Shown: positions 9,017-18,394, counted from the first letter of the stretch. The stretch: 64,000 nt of DNA from Mycolicibacterium lacusdiani (GCF_021916785.1 NZ_JAKCFC010000003.1:558001-622000), one strand, 5' to 3'. Program-made: numbers and translations. The notes: generated by a model not told the origin, from the letters alone.

Positions 9017-10342
9017 TCAGGCCGACTCGGGCCTCCGGCCCCTAGCGCGCCGCATGGCACCGATCGGATCGGCGTACAGCCCGCCGAGCGAGACGACGCC
9101 CGCCCCTGCCTCCTGGATGCGGTTGCCGAACGACGTCAGGCGGATGTCGCGGGCACCGAGCACCGACCGCTGCGCGAACGCGGACTCGACGAGCGGGAAG
9201 CCCTCGGGGTACTCGGTGAACGCCTGACCGCCGACCACGAGGTCGTCGGGGTTGAGCATGTCGCGCAGCAGCGCGACGGCCTCGCCCAGAACCCGGGCGC
9301 GTTCGGCGAGCAGTCCAGCTGCGCGTTCGTCGCCCTGGCGGGCGGCACGGAACACGGCGGCGATGGTCGACGCCGGCCCGCTCGCGGGCACGATGCGGAG
9401 CCGTCGCGCTGCCGAGAGCACTGCCTCGTCGCTGACCGTGGACTCCAATTGTCCGCTGCCGCTGAGCAATTCGGAGTGTGCGGGCAGCGCGGCGATCGTG
9501 CCGGGCCCGCTGGCCGGCGAGTGCACGCGGCCACCGATCGACAGCGCGTAGCCGACCGTCTCACGGGCGTAGACGTAGAGGCTGGTGCCCGTGTCGCGCG
9601 CCGAGCCGTCCGCAGCGCGACCGTCGCGCCTGCGTGCGCCGAGCAGCAGTTCCGCCCCGGCCATCGCATCCACGTGCGACGCGAGGGAGACCGGCAGCGC
9701 GAGTGTCTCGGCGAGCACGGCGCCGACGGGCGCCCCCGTCCAGCCGAGCCGCGGGTGGTCGACCAGTCCGGTGACGCTGTCGACGGCGCCGCCTGCGGTG
9801 ACGCCGACCCAGAGCGGCCTGCGCCGGTGCCAACGGCTGAGGTAGCGGCTCGCGCTACCGGCCAGCGATGCGAGCGCCGCGCTCTGGTTGCCGACCGGCG
9901 TCGGCGTCTCGACGACGTCGAGCGTCCGCCCGAGCAGATCGGTCGCGGCGATGCTGGTGGTCTTGGCGCCGATGTGGACGGCGAGCGTCAGGAACGGCTC
10001 GTGGTTGACCTCGACGGGCACCCGCGGCCTGCCGATCGCTCCGGAGACGGCGAGGTCGGCGCGCTCACGCAGGATTCCCGCGTCGAGCAGGGCTGTGACC
10101 TGGCGGTTCACGGTCGCGATGCTCAGGCCCGTGACCTTGGCGATGACGTCGCGGGCGATCGGTCCGCGCGCCCGGGCGGCGCCGAAGACGGCGGCCGCGG
10201 CGGCGTCGGCGACCCGCAGCGAGGGAGCCACGATGTGGTGGCGGGCCAGCAGTGCGCGCTTGGCGTGCGATGCCGCGGTCTGGCGGCTACCGGCCGATGT
10301 AGTGAGGAGGGCGGTGGTGGAAAGCGAGGTGGGAGTAGACAC
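9017..10342 (-). CDS. ROK-family transcriptional regulator (Rv0485-like)
   Basis: 441 residues. The N-terminal winged helix (about 50-110, with ARDVIAKVTGLSIATVNRQVTALL as recognition region) is followed by an actin-like ROK domain (VAVHIGAKTTSIAATDLLG, then a GGxVxS-type IGGRVHSPASGPG). The cysteine-rich zinc motif of sugar-kinase ROK proteins is not evident, so it is probably a pure regulator. The M. tuberculosis homologue next to mshA controls PE/PPE genes. It is divergent from the SDR gene at 10535; the 192-bp gap between them contains dyad repeats. Confidence 0.9.
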   Translation of the reverse strand: MSTPTSLSTTALLTTSAGSRQTAASHAKRALLARHHIVAPSLRVADAAAAAVFGAARARGPIARDVIAKVTGLSIATVNRQVTALLDAGILRERADLAVSGAIGRPRVPVEVNHEPFLTLAVHIGAKTTSIAATDLLGRTLDVVETPTPVGNQSAALASLAGSASRYLSRWHRRRPLWVGVTAGGAVDSVTGLVDHPRLGWTGAPVGAVLAETLALPVSLASHVDAMAGAELLLGARRRDGRAADGSARDTGTSLYVYARETVGYALSIGGRVHSPASGPGTIAALPAHSELLSGSGQLESTVSDEAVLSAARRLRIVPASGPASTIAAVFRAARQGDERAAGLLAERARVLGEAVALLRDMLNPDDLVVGGQAFTEYPEGFPLVESAFAQRSVLGARDIRLTSFGNRIQEAGAGVVSLGGLYADPIGAMRRARGRRPESA

Positions 10343-10422
10343 GTTGTCGTCCTTGAGGGAAGTCGGCTGGTGGGTTTTCGGGCCACACCTGGCGACTCAG
10401 CAGGACGAAGGAGTCCGGGTTC

Positions 10423-10490
10423 AGTCAGGCGCAGCGTGTTGTGCGACGACAACAACACGCACGCCGGAAGGCGATACGCGAAGCCTGACT
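10423..10490. promoter_or_regulatory. Dyad repeats in the ROK regulator / SDR divergent region
   Basis: Two perfect inverted repeats overlap here. GCGTGTTGT (10434-10442) pairs with ACAACACGC (10452-10460) across 9 nt, and AGTCAGGC (10423-10430) pairs with GCCTGACT (10483-10490). The first has the size of a ROK operator and is the better candidate for autoregulation. The second could form a stem in the regulator's leader. Both are seen directly; the binder is inferred. Confidence 0.5.
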
Positions 10491-10521
10491 AAGGGACACG
10501 ACCAGAATTTAGCACGCTGGC

Positions 10522-10527
10522 TAGAGT
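10522..10527 (+). promoter_or_regulatory. -10 hexamer of the leaderless SDR gene
   Basis: TAGAGT ends 7 nt before the ATG at 10535, so transcription would start at the A of the start codon. No convincing -35 is seen, which is usual for mycobacterial promoters. Confidence 0.45.
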
Positions 10528-10534
10528 CGTGGGA

Positions 10535-11284
10535 ATGACGGCTTCTGAAACTCGACAACGTGTCGCAGTGGTCACCGGCGCCAGTTCCGGCATTGGTGCT
10601 GCTACTGCCAAAAACCTTGCCGCGCTTGGCTTCCACGTGGTCTGCGTCGGTAGGCGCAAGGACCGCGTGCAGGCGGTCGCCGACGAGGTGGGCGGCACGG
10701 CGGCTGTGGCGGACGTCACCGACCAGGCTGCGATCGACGCGCTGGCGGCTGGTCTGGACCGCGTCGACGTGCTCGTCAACAACGCCGGCGGCGCCAAGGG
10801 TCTCGAGCCGGTGCTCGACGCGGACGAGGAGAACTGGCGCTGGATGTGGGAGACCAACGTGCTGGGCACGCTCCGCGTGACGCGGGCGCTGCTGCCCAAG
10901 TTGATCGACTCGGGTGACGGTCTGGTCGTCACGATCACCTCGATCGCCGCGTTCGAGACCTACGACGGCGGCTCGGGCTACACCGCGGCCAAGCACGCGC
11001 AGGGCGCTCTGCACCGCACGCTGCGCGGCGAGCTGCTCGGAAAGCCGGTGCGGCTCACCGAACTAGCGCCCGGCGCCGTCGAGACGGAGTTCTCGCTGGT
11101 GCGCTTCGACGGCGACCAGGACCGGGCCGACAACGTGTACCGCGGCATCACGCCGCTGGTGGCCGAGGACGTCGCCGAGGTCATCGGGTTCGTGGCGTCG
11201 CGGCCGTCGCACGTCAACCTCGACCAGATCGTCATCCGGCCGCGGGATCAGGCGCCCAACGGCAGGTTCAACCGGACGAACTGA
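10535..11284 (+). CDS. Short-chain dehydrogenase/reductase (Rv0484c-like)
   Basis: 249 residues, classical SDR: VTGASSGIG cofactor motif near the N-terminus, NNAGG, catalytic Ser in TSIAAF and YTAAKHAQG (YxxxK). Residues after strand beta-2 (VGRRKDR) favour NADP(H). The M. tuberculosis counterpart next to the ROK gene is annotated as an oxidoreductase of the YdfG/serine-3-dehydrogenase type. ATG 10535 is preferred over the GTG at 10529 because a -10 hexamer sits 7 nt upstream. It converges on the L,D-transpeptidase gene, 6 bp away. Confidence 0.9.
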   Translation: MTASETRQRVAVVTGASSGIGAATAKNLAALGFHVVCVGRRKDRVQAVADEVGGTAAVADVTDQAAIDALAAGLDRVDVLVNNAGGAKGLEPVLDADEENWRWMWETNVLGTLRVTRALLPKLIDSGDGLVVTITSIAAFETYDGGSGYTAAKHAQGALHRTLRGELLGKPVRLTELAPGAVETEFSLVRFDGDQDRADNVYRGITPLVAEDVAEVIGFVASRPSHVNLDQIVIRPRDQAPNGRFNRTN

Positions 11285-11290
11285 GTGTCG

Positions 11291-12580
11291 CTAGCCGCCG
11301 GGAGCGGGCACCGGCGTGCTGGTGCCCGACGGCGTCGGCGCACCGCTCGGCGTGATCGGGGCGTTGACCGGGATGTTCGACGGCGGAGCCTGATCGGATA
11401 ACGCCGACATCGACTTCCACTCCTCCCACGGCACGGCCCAGTCCCAGATGTCGCCGTCGGCGTACGACAGGTCGATCCGGGTGCCGGTGACCTCGACCGG
11501 GTCGCCGTAGATGGCGGTGTTGAAGTACTGCTGCGCGTCGGATTCCGACAAGTTGATGCACCCGTTGGTGACGTTGCTGCTGCCTTGGGCGCCAAGGCTG
11601 GCCGGGTTGGCGTGGATGAACTCACCGTTGTTGGAGATCCGCACCGCGAACCGCTCGCGCACGTTGGCGTAGCCGGCGGCCGGGTTGGTCATGTAGAAGT
11701 CCTCGTACTTCTCGGTGACCACGTGGACGCCGCTGCGCGTGACGTTGCGATCGAGGTCGCCCTCGCCGTAGCTGCACGGGAAGTCCATGATCACCGCGCC
11801 CTGCTCGTCGAGCACCTGGATGCGGTGGCTCGACGCCTCGGCCCTGACCAGCTGGCGTCTACCGATGCCGAAGTCCAATGTGACGTCCTGGGCGCCGTAC
11901 GCGCCGTTGCCGAACGGCAGGCCGTACAGGTTGGCCTTCACGTGCACCTGCGTGCCGGACGGGAAGTACTCGCGGGTGCGCCAGTGCGCGCGGGAGCCAC
12001 CGGCCTCGTTCGGCAGCCATGCCCAGCTGCCCTCGACCGGGGGTTCGGTGGTGACGTTGAGCGCCTTCTCGACGGTCGCCCTGTCCTCGTCGGCGATGTC
12101 GGCGTCGAATTGGATGATGATGGGCGCCGCCACGCCTACCGTCTGCCCGTCGGCGAGCTGGAACTGGCCGCTGACCTGCACCTGCGGGTTGACGGTCGTG
12201 AAGCTGCCCTGCACCGGAATCGCCTTGCCGTCGTTGCCGACCGCCGAGCCTCCCCAGGTGTACTCGACGCCGTAGCCGAGCGGCTCGGTGACCGTGAAGG
12301 ACGTGCGATCGCGGTTGACCACGCCCGCGACGACCCTGCCCTCGGGGTTGGTGAGCGTGACGCGCTGGAACCACCCGTTCTCGACCTCGGCGGCGACCGG
12401 CTTCGTGGGGACGACGTCGGTACTGGCTGCGGCCGGGGAGAACGTCACCTTGGCGGCTGCGGGCGCCTCGGATTCGGGCGTTCCACCCGATCCGGTGATC
12501 GATCTGCCCGAGCATGCGGCGAGGAATCCGGACGTACCGACCGCGAGCGCAGTGAGTGCCTGGCGGCGGTTGATGGTCAC
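11291..12580 (-). CDS. lprQ: L,D-transpeptidase lipoprotein (LprQ / LdtMt5-like)
   Basis: About 429 residues. An N-terminal export signal beginning TINRRQAL (twin arginines) runs to a lipobox FLAAC, so the mature protein should be a lipid-anchored cell-wall enzyme. Ig-like domains (about 50-250) precede a YkuD catalytic domain with [22 protein letters not shown], which holds the catalytic His and nucleophilic Cys. The C-terminus is Pro/Thr/Ser-rich ([14 protein letters not shown]). It forms 3-3 cross-links in peptidoglycan. I prefer GTG 12580; TTG at 12589 is the alternative. murB lies 15 bp upstream on the same strand, so the two cell-wall genes are probably cotranscribed. Confidence 0.92.
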   Translation of the reverse strand: MTINRRQALTALAVGTSGFLAACSGRSITGSGGTPESEAPAAAKVTFSPAAASTDVVPTKPVAAEVENGWFQRVTLTNPEGRVVAGVVNRDRTSFTVTEPLGYGVEYTWGGSAVGNDGKAIPVQGSFTTVNPQVQVSGQFQLADGQTVGVAAPIIIQFDADIADEDRATVEKALNVTTEPPVEGSWAWLPNEAGGSRAHWRTREYFPSGTQVHVKANLYGLPFGNGAYGAQDVTLDFGIGRRQLVRAEASSHRIQVLDEQGAVIMDFPCSYGEGDLDRNVTRSGVHVVTEKYEDFYMTNPAAGYANVRERFAVRISNNGEFIHANPASLGAQGSSNVTNGCINLSESDAQQYFNTAIYGDPVEVTGTRIDLSYADGDIWDWAVPWEEWKSMSALSDQAPPSNIPVNAPITPSGAPTPSGTSTPVPAPGG

Positions 12581-12595
12581 GTGGACCAAGAGTAC

Positions 12596-13654
12596 CTAGA
12601 GGGAGCAGCCAATCAGGCGCGGCTCGGGTGTGAGATCGATCCCGAATCGCTCCCTGACCCCGTCGCGGACGGTTCTGGCCAGCACGAGGACGTCGGCCGT
12701 GGTGGCCGTTCCGCGGTTGGTCAGCGCGAGCGCGTGCTTGGTCGACAGGGTGGCGGCGGCCCCGTTCCCGGGGAAGCCCTTGTCGAAGCCCGCGTGTTCG
12801 ACGAGCCATCCGGCGGCCAGCTTCACCCCGTCGGGCGCCGGGTAGTTGGGCAGCGGACCGTCGGCGCGCAGCCGCTCGAAGTCCGCTTGGCCGACGACGG
12901 GATTGGTGAAGAAGGAGCCGACGCTCCAGGTGTCGCGGTCGTCGTCGTCGAGCACCATGCCCTTGCTGCCGCGCAGTTCGAGGACTGCGGCGCGCACGCG
13001 GGCGGGGTCGGTGCGGGTGCCCGGTTCGACGCCGAGCGTCCTGGCCAACTCGCCGTAGCGCACCGGCGCGCTGCGCCCCTCGGCGTCCAGGGTGAACTCC
13101 ACCTCGAGCACCACGGCGTGGTCGGAGTTCTTCAGCACGCTGTGCCGGTACCCGAACTCCAGCGTGTCCGGTGTCACCCACTCGTCGCGGCCGGATCGGC
13201 GGTCGAGCAACCGCACCCGGCTGATCGTGTCGGCGACTTCGGCGCCGTACGCGCCGACGTTCTGCACGGGGGTGGCGCCGGTTGAACCGGGAATCCCGGA
13301 CAGGCACTCCAGGCCGCCGAGCCCGTGCCGCAGGGAGGCCGCGACCACGTCGTCCCACCCCGCGCCCGCCTCGGCGCGCAACACGTTGCCATCGACCGTC
13401 ACTGCGGTGTTGGCGATGCGCACGACGGTGAGGTCGTCGAGGTCGTCGGCCAGCACGACGTTGGAGCCGCCGGCGAGCACCAGCACCCGTTCGGCATCGG
13501 CGAGTTCGCGCAGCACCGCGATCAGCTGGTCGGTCGTGGTGCACGTCAGCAACCGTCGGGCGACCGGACCGATGCGCAGGGTGGTCAGTGGCGCGAGGGG
13601 AACGGCCTCCTCGACCGCCACGCCTCCGATGTGCGAAGTGACCACGGGAGCCAA
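12596..13654 (-). CDS. murB: UDP-N-acetylenolpyruvoylglucosamine reductase MurB
   Basis: 352 residues, FAD enzyme of the peptidoglycan precursor pathway that reduces UDP-GlcNAc-enolpyruvate to UDP-MurNAc with NADPH. It shows LAGGSNVVL (FAD binding), [24 protein letters not shown], the type I signature YRHSVLK, the catalytic proton donor region SVGSFFTNP and [16 protein letters not shown] at 13654 or GTG at 13645 could start it. It diverges from the DUF2505 gene across only 17 bp, so the two promoters must overlap. Confidence 0.96.
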   Translation of the reverse strand: MAPVVTSHIGGVAVEEAVPLAPLTTLRIGPVARRLLTCTTTDQLIAVLRELADAERVLVLAGGSNVVLADDLDDLTVVRIANTAVTVDGNVLRAEAGAGWDDVVAASLRHGLGGLECLSGIPGSTGATPVQNVGAYGAEVADTISRVRLLDRRSGRDEWVTPDTLEFGYRHSVLKNSDHAVVLEVEFTLDAEGRSAPVRYGELARTLGVEPGTRTDPARVRAAVLELRGSKGMVLDDDDRDTWSVGSFFTNPVVGQADFERLRADGPLPNYPAPDGVKLAAGWLVEHAGFDKGFPGNGAAATLSTKHALALTNRGTATTADVLVLARTVRDGVRERFGIDLTPEPRLIGCSL

Positions 13655-13671
13655 CGGTAGCGTGGGCGGCT

Positions 13672-14178
13672 ATGTCGCGGTCCTTCGACATGTCCGCCGA
13701 GTACGGCGGCACTGTCACGCAGGTGCACGGGGCCTTCGGTGATCGCCAGTACTGGCTCGACCGGCTGGCCAACTCGGGCGCCGACGAGGCAACGCTCGAC
13801 TCCATGACGGTCACCGACGACGGCGGCATCGACGTCGTGACCACTCAGACGCTGTGGGCCAGCAGGCTGCCCGGGCTGGTCTCGCAGTTCCACCACGGCG
13901 ACCTGCACTTCGTGCGCGAGGAGATCTGGTCGCCCGTGCGCGACGGGCAGTCCAGCGGCACCGCGACGGGCACGATTCCGGGCGCACCCGCATCGCTGAC
14001 CGGCACCGCGGTGCTGACGCCCGCCGGATCCGGCTCCCGCCTCGAGTTCACCGCCACCGTCGAGGTCCGGATCCCCCTGGTGGGCGGCAAGGTCGAGAAC
14101 TTCATCGGCAACCAGCTCGTCGAACTGCTCATCGCCGAAGAACGCTTCACCACCGACTGGCTCCGGGCCAACGCCTGA
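13672..14178 (+). CDS. DUF2505 domain protein (Rv0481c-like)
   Basis: 168 residues with the START/SRPBCC-like fold of the DUF2505 family: RSFDMSAEYGGTVTQVHGAFGDRQYWLDRL at the N-terminus (split here by strands), a central beta sheet and a long C-terminal helix LVELLIAEERFTTDWL. It has no signal peptide or membrane segment. Proteins of this shape bind hydrophobic ligands, but none is known for this family. Its place beside murB is conserved in mycobacteria. Confidence 0.85.
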   Translation: MSRSFDMSAEYGGTVTQVHGAFGDRQYWLDRLANSGADEATLDSMTVTDDGGIDVVTTQTLWASRLPGLVSQFHHGDLHFVREEIWSPVRDGQSSGTATGTIPGAPASLTGTAVLTPAGSGSRLEFTATVEVRIPLVGGKVENFIGNQLVELLIAEERFTTDWLRANA

Positions 14179-14196
14179 CTTCCTGCCCCCTTTCCT

Positions 14197-14254
14197 CGAA
14201 CGTTGGTTACCGCCACGCGACACGCCGACGAGGCGTATCGGTAACCGACGTTCG
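14197..14254. terminator. Long imperfect inverted repeat (possible terminator)
   Basis: CGAACGTTGGTTACCG (14197-14212) pairs with CGGTAACCGACGTTCG (14239-14254) with one mismatch in 16. Inside the 26-nt loop a smaller stem ACGCC/GGCGT is also possible. It follows the DUF2505 stop by 19 bp and precedes the methyltransferase start by 26 bp. No U-run follows, so termination is only one option; a protein-binding site is another. Confidence 0.5.
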
Positions 14255-14280
14255 GCGAGGTGAAGGGAGAGAATCGACCC

Positions 14281-15069
14281 ATGAGCGGCCCCATCGGACA
14301 GCTCACCCGCGGCACCACCGGCTACAACCGGCTGCGGCGGAGTGACCGGTGGCTGGTGCACTCCCCGCGCGTGCGGGCCGCGCTGCTCTCGGCCGCCGAT
14401 CCCCTGGTCGTCGACCTCGGCTACGGCGCGCTCCCGGTCACCACGCTGGAGCTGGCCGCACGGCTGCGCACGGTGCGCCACGACGTCCGCGTCGTCGGGC
14501 TGGAGATCCACCCCAAACGGGTCGAGACCGCCCGAACGGTCGCCGGACCCGACTCCGACGTCGAATTCGGGCTCGGCGGATTCGAAATGGCCGGGCGCAC
14601 ACCGATTCTGGTGCGCGCATTCAACGTACTGCGGCAGTACGACGCCGCGGCCGTGCCCGATGCGTGGACGGTGATGACGCGGGCACTCGCGCCGGGCGGC
14701 CTGATCGTCGACGGCACGTGCGACGAACTCGGCAGGCGGTGCTGCTGGGTGCTGCTCGACGCTGTCGGCCCGGTCAGCCTGGTCCTGGCATGCGACCCGT
14801 TCGCGATCGACAAGCCGTCGGATCTGGCCGAGCGGCTGCCGAAGGTGCTGATCCACCACAACGTCGAGGGCCAACCCGTGCACGCGCTACTCACCGCCGC
14901 GGACCGGGCCTGGGCCAGCGCAGCCGCGCACGGGGTGTTCGGGCCGCGGGTGCGGTGGCGCGCGATGCTCGAGCTGCTGCGCGACCAGGGGATTCCGGTC
15001 GAACCGCCCCGCCGCAGGATGCGCGACGGCGTGCTGTGCGTGCCCTGGGAGACGGTGGCACCGACCTGA
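14281..15069 (+). CDS. Class I SAM-dependent methyltransferase-like protein
   Basis: 262 residues. The Rossmann core is visible: VVDLGYGALPVTTLELA (motif I, with DLGYG in place of DxGxG), VVGLEIHPKRVETA (motif II acidic residue) and a region with APGGLIVDGTCDELGR. The substrate is not indicated. ATG 14281 follows a GAAGGGAGAG ribosome site. The gene lies in the conserved run DUF2505 - methyltransferase - nitrilase - DUF2993, all on the plus strand, which suggests cotranscription with the hydrolase 20 bp downstream. Confidence 0.8.
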   Translation: MSGPIGQLTRGTTGYNRLRRSDRWLVHSPRVRAALLSAADPLVVDLGYGALPVTTLELAARLRTVRHDVRVVGLEIHPKRVETARTVAGPDSDVEFGLGGFEMAGRTPILVRAFNVLRQYDAAAVPDAWTVMTRALAPGGLIVDGTCDELGRRCCWVLLDAVGPVSLVLACDPFAIDKPSDLAERLPKVLIHHNVEGQPVHALLTAADRAWASAAAHGVFGPRVRWRAMLELLRDQGIPVEPPRRRMRDGVLCVPWETVAPT

Positions 15070-15089
15070 TCCGGCAGTAGGCTCGGCAG

Positions 15090-15905
15090 ATGCGGATTGC
15101 GCTCGCACAGGTCTCCACCGGCACCGACCCGTCGGCCAATCTCGCCCTGGTCGAGGACTACGCCCAACGCGCCGCCGACGCCGGCGCCCGCGTCGTGCTG
15201 TTCCCCGAGGCGACCATGTGCCGGTTCGGTGTACCGCTCAAACCCGTCGCCGAGCCGGTCGACGGCCCCTGGGCATCGGGCGTCCGCGCCGTTGCGGAAC
15301 GCACCGGCGTCGTGGTGGTGGCCGGCATGTTCTGCCCCAGCGGCGACGGGCGGGTCACCAACACGCTCATCGCGACCGGCCCCGGCGTCGACGCGCACTA
15401 CGACAAGATCTACCTCTACGACGCGTTCGGATATGCCGAATCACGCACCGTCGCACCAGGTTCGAAGCCCGTGGTCATCACGGTCGACGACGTCGTCATC
15501 GGACTGACCACCTGCTACGACATCCGGTTCCCCGAGTTGTTCGTCGAGCTGGCCCGCCGGGGCGCCCACCTGATCACCGTGCACGCGTCGTGGGGTGCGG
15601 GGCCCGGCAAGCTCGACCAGTGGACGCTGCTGGCCCGCGCCCGCGCGCTCGACACGGCGGGCTACGTCGCCGCCGTCGACCAGGCCTATCCCGGGCCGGA
15701 GATCGCGGCGTCGGGACCGACGGGCGTTGGGGGCAGCATCGTCGCCTCCCCCACCGGATCGGCGCTGGTCTCGGCGGGTGACGAACCCGGTCTGCTGGTC
15801 GCCGACGTCGACCCCGGAGCCGTCGACGAGGCCCGCAAATCCATCGGGGTGCTGCGCAACCGCACGGACTCCGTTCAGTGGAGTAGGGCAGAATCGCGCC
15901 AATGA
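15090..15905 (+). CDS. Carbon-nitrogen hydrolase (nitrilase superfamily, Rv0480c-like)
   Basis: 271 residues with the complete catalytic triad of the superfamily: Glu40 (LFPEAT), Lys106 (YDKIYLYD) and Cys142 (TTCYDIRFPE). Family members hydrolyse amides such as deaminated glutathione or omega-amides; no nitrile activity is implied. A TAGGCT hexamer (15078-15083) ends 6 nt before the ATG, so the mRNA is probably leaderless. Its TGA overlaps the ATG of the DUF2993 gene by 4 bp. Confidence 0.9.
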   Translation: MRIALAQVSTGTDPSANLALVEDYAQRAADAGARVVLFPEATMCRFGVPLKPVAEPVDGPWASGVRAVAERTGVVVVAGMFCPSGDGRVTNTLIATGPGVDAHYDKIYLYDAFGYAESRTVAPGSKPVVITVDDVVIGLTTCYDIRFPELFVELARRGAHLITVHASWGAGPGKLDQWTLLARARALDTAGYVAAVDQAYPGPEIAASGPTGVGGSIVASPTGSALVSAGDEPGLLVADVDPGAVDEARKSIGVLRNRTDSVQWSRAESRQ

Positions 15906-16831
15906 CCGATCCGTGGGCCCGTCCGGGCAACCCGCCACCGCATGGGCAGAACCCTCCGACCGGCGCACCCTCGTACCAACCGACGTCGCAGTACGGCGCA
16001 CCGCAGCAGGGCTACCCAGCACCCCCACCCGGGGGCCCGACGCAGACCGGCGGCTCGACCCCACCCCCGCCTGCCGACAAGGGCTCATCGGGCAAGCGGA
16101 TGTTCCGCGACCCGCTGTCGCTCACGCTGGTCGTGGTGATCGTGGCCGCGCTGGCACTCGCCGGACTGGTCGGCGCGGAGTTGTACGCCCGCCACCTCGG
16201 GAACCAGGAGGTCGCCAGGGCCACCGAGTGCGTCGTGCAGGACAGCGTCGACGTGTCGTTCGGTGCGCGACCGTTCCTGCTGCAACACCTCAGCGGCCAC
16301 TACAGCGGCATCCACATCACGACCGCGGGCAACCGGCTGCGCGAGGCCAAGGGCATGAAGGCCGACATCGTCATCGACGACGTGCGCGTCGCCGATGGCG
16401 GCAACTCGGCGGGCACGATCGGCTCCATGAACGCGACCGTCACCTGGTCGTCCGAAGGCATCACGCAGACGATCCAGGACTCCATCCCGCTGATCGGCAG
16501 CTTCGTCAACGGCGTCACCACCGACCCGTCGGACGGCACGGTTCAGCTGGAGGGCGCGCTAGGCGACATCGTGGCCAAGCCGCGGGTCGTCGACGGTGCC
16601 ATCTCGCTGGAGGTGGTGGAACTGACCGGCCTGGGCTTCACGTTGCCGCGCGAGGCAGTGCAGCCCGCGCTCGACGTGTTCACCGCCCAGCTGACCAAGG
16701 ACTATCCGCTGGCGCTGCGCGCCGACAGCATCGAAGTCACCGACTCGGGCATCGTCACCAAGCTCTCGGCGCAGAACGCCACCATGCCTGCCGGCGGCCA
16801 GGGCGACGACGCCTGCTTCTCGGGCATCTAG
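15902..16831 (+). CDS. DUF2993 membrane-anchored protein (Rv0479c-like)
   Basis: 309 residues. A Pro/Gly/Gln-rich cytoplasmic N-terminus (about 1-65) leads to one transmembrane helix (LTLVVVIVAALALAGLVGA, about 77-95), then an extracytoplasmic DUF2993 domain with repeated beta-strand text of the LmeA type. LmeA-like proteins act in the mycobacterial envelope (lipoglycan mannan), but function here is unproven. It is the last core gene before the accessory block and converges on fmdA with 10 bp between them. Confidence 0.87.
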   Translation: MTDPWARPGNPPPHGQNPPTGAPSYQPTSQYGAPQQGYPAPPPGGPTQTGGSTPPPPADKGSSGKRMFRDPLSLTLVVVIVAALALAGLVGAELYARHLGNQEVARATECVVQDSVDVSFGARPFLLQHLSGHYSGIHITTAGNRLREAKGMKADIVIDDVRVADGGNSAGTIGSMNATVTWSSEGITQTIQDSIPLIGSFVNGVTTDPSDGTVQLEGALGDIVAKPRVVDGAISLEVVELTGLGFTLPREAVQPALDVFTAQLTKDYPLALRADSIEVTDSGIVTKLSAQNATMPAGGQGDDACFSGI

Positions 16832-16841
16832 CCTGGCCGGT

Positions 16842-18101
16842 TCAGCTCCCGAACGATGCGCGCGGTGCGCCCATTCCTGGGTCGATTTGGAACGGCCCGG
16901 CGGTCGAGGGTGCAATCGGGAAGTCGAAGATCGCCGTCGGGATGTACACCGTCGCACACGCATTGGGGATGTCGACGACGCCGGATAGCCGGCCTTCGAT
17001 CGGTGCGGCACCGAGCAGCAGGTAGGCCTGCTCCGGGCTGTAGCCGAACTTGGTCAGGTAGTCGATGGCGTGCAGGCAGGCCCGCTGATACGACAGGTGC
17101 GAGTCGAGGTAGCGCTGTTCACCGCCCAGCGTCACCGAGGTCCCTGAGAAGGCGAGCCACTCCGAGTACTGCGGATCGGTGTTGCCGGGCATGAAGATTG
17201 CGTTCTCGCTGACCCCGTACGTCTCCATGCCGCCAGGGATGACGTCGACCCTCAGATCGATGAAGCCGCCCATCTCGATCGCGCCACAAAACGTGATCTC
17301 GCCGTCGCCCTGGGAGAAGTGGAGATCGCCGACCGACAGGTTGGCACCGTCGACGAACACCGGATAGAAGACACGGCTGCCCTTGGTGAGGTTCTTGATG
17401 TCCTGGTTGCCGCCGTTCTCCCGCGGTGGTGCCGTACGCGCAGCCTCGCCGGCAGCCTTGGTGAAGGCATCGCCGGACAATCCGCCGAGGATCGCGTCGC
17501 GAGGCTCAGGCGGGAGGGCCAACGGCGGTACCCGGTCCGGATCAGTAGCGATCAGCGCGGCCTCACGGGTGTTCCAGGTGGACAGCAGTCGCGCCGACGG
17601 CGCAGTACCCATGAGGCCCGGGTGGACGATGCCGGTGAACTCGACGTGTGGGACGTGCCGCGACGTTGCCTTCTGCCCTGAGAAATCCCAGATCGCCTTA
17701 TAGGCATCAGGGAACTGTTCGGTCAGGAACCCACCGCCGTTTTGTGTGGGGAAGATGCCGGTATAGCCCCAACCCTGGCCTGCGAGTGGGCCGGAGTCCT
17801 CCTGCGGGATGGGGCCGACGTCGAGGATGTCGACGATGAGCAGGTCGCCCGGCTTGACGCCCTCGACCGCGATCGGACCGGACAGCACGTGCACGGTGGT
17901 CAGCGGGGCGTTGAGGATGTCCTCGGCGGAGTCGTCGTTGACGATCGCGCCGTCGAACCACTCCCGACAGTGCACGCGGAACGAGTCGCCCAGCTTGACC
18001 GTCACGGCCGCGGGAATGTCGGGGTGCCAACGGTTGTGGCCGAGCTTCTCCTGATCGGTGAACTTCTTGGTGGACTCGAGCGGGAATACGACGTCGGGCA
18101 T
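16842..18101 (-). CDS. fmdA: Formamidase/acetamidase (FmdA/AmdA family)
   Basis: 419 residues of the FmdA/AmdA family, which hydrolyses short amides to ammonia and the acid. Family text includes HNRWHPDIPAAVTVKLGD near the N-terminus, DSAEDILNAPLTTVHVLSGP, GWGYTGIF and the C-terminal GGMETYGVSEN. The start MPDVVFPLEST is preceded by AAGGAG. It is the last gene of the block and lies 11 bp after fmdB. It could hydrolyse formamide or acetamide released by upstream enzymes; which amide is preferred is not visible. Confidence 0.93.
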   Translation of the reverse strand: MPDVVFPLESTKKFTDQEKLGHNRWHPDIPAAVTVKLGDSFRVHCREWFDGAIVNDDSAEDILNAPLTTVHVLSGPIAVEGVKPGDLLIVDILDVGPIPQEDSGPLAGQGWGYTGIFPTQNGGGFLTEQFPDAYKAIWDFSGQKATSRHVPHVEFTGIVHPGLMGTAPSARLLSTWNTREAALIATDPDRVPPLALPPEPRDAILGGLSGDAFTKAAGEAARTAPPRENGGNQDIKNLTKGSRVFYPVFVDGANLSVGDLHFSQGDGEITFCGAIEMGGFIDLRVDVIPGGMETYGVSENAIFMPGNTDPQYSEWLAFSGTSVTLGGEQRYLDSHLSYQRACLHAIDYLTKFGYSPEQAYLLLGAAPIEGRLSGVVDIPNACATVYIPTAIFDFPIAPSTAGPFQIDPGMGAPRASFGS

Positions 18102-18112
18102 GGGGACTCCTT

Positions 18113-18394
18113 CTACGGTCGCGGGAGGGTCTGGTGCAGCGGGTTGGTGGTGATCTTCTGCCTGCGTCCGGCCGGCTCCGGCCGGGACACGACTGCGGGA
18201 CGGTCGGCCGTGGCACGGGTCGCGTCCTGCAGGGCCATCGCGGTGTTGCTGCGTGCGAGGTTCGGCGTGGCGATCAGCCGTCGGGCCCGGCCGGCGCATC
18301 GCGGGCATGCGATGGCATCGGGACGTTCGGCCATCGGATGTAACTGCTCAGTCGTGCCGCAGCCAGCCTCACAGCCAAACCTGTAGAGAATCAA
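18113..18394 (-). CDS. fmdB: FmdB-like zinc ribbon protein
   Basis: 93 residues. The N-terminal MILYRFGCEAGCGTTE has a C-x3-C pair and CPRC follows at about 30-33, giving a four-Cys zinc ribbon like FmdB, a regulator found beside formamidase genes. The Lys/Arg-rich tail is disordered. The TTG start at 18394 is favoured by GAGGA placed 8 nt upstream and by the family N-terminus (MPxYxFxC). fmdA starts 11 bp downstream. Confidence 0.8.
   Translation of the reverse strand: MILYRFGCEAGCGTTEQLHPMAERPDAIACPRCAGRARRLIATPNLARSNTAMALQDATRATADRPAVVSRPEPAGRRQKITTNPLHQTLPRP

Noticed and set aside
16832-16841. Attachment-site duplication at the ends of the accessory block.
   Set aside because: Comparing the sequence around 16830 and 30081 shows only the short CTAGC text in common, too little to support an att site.
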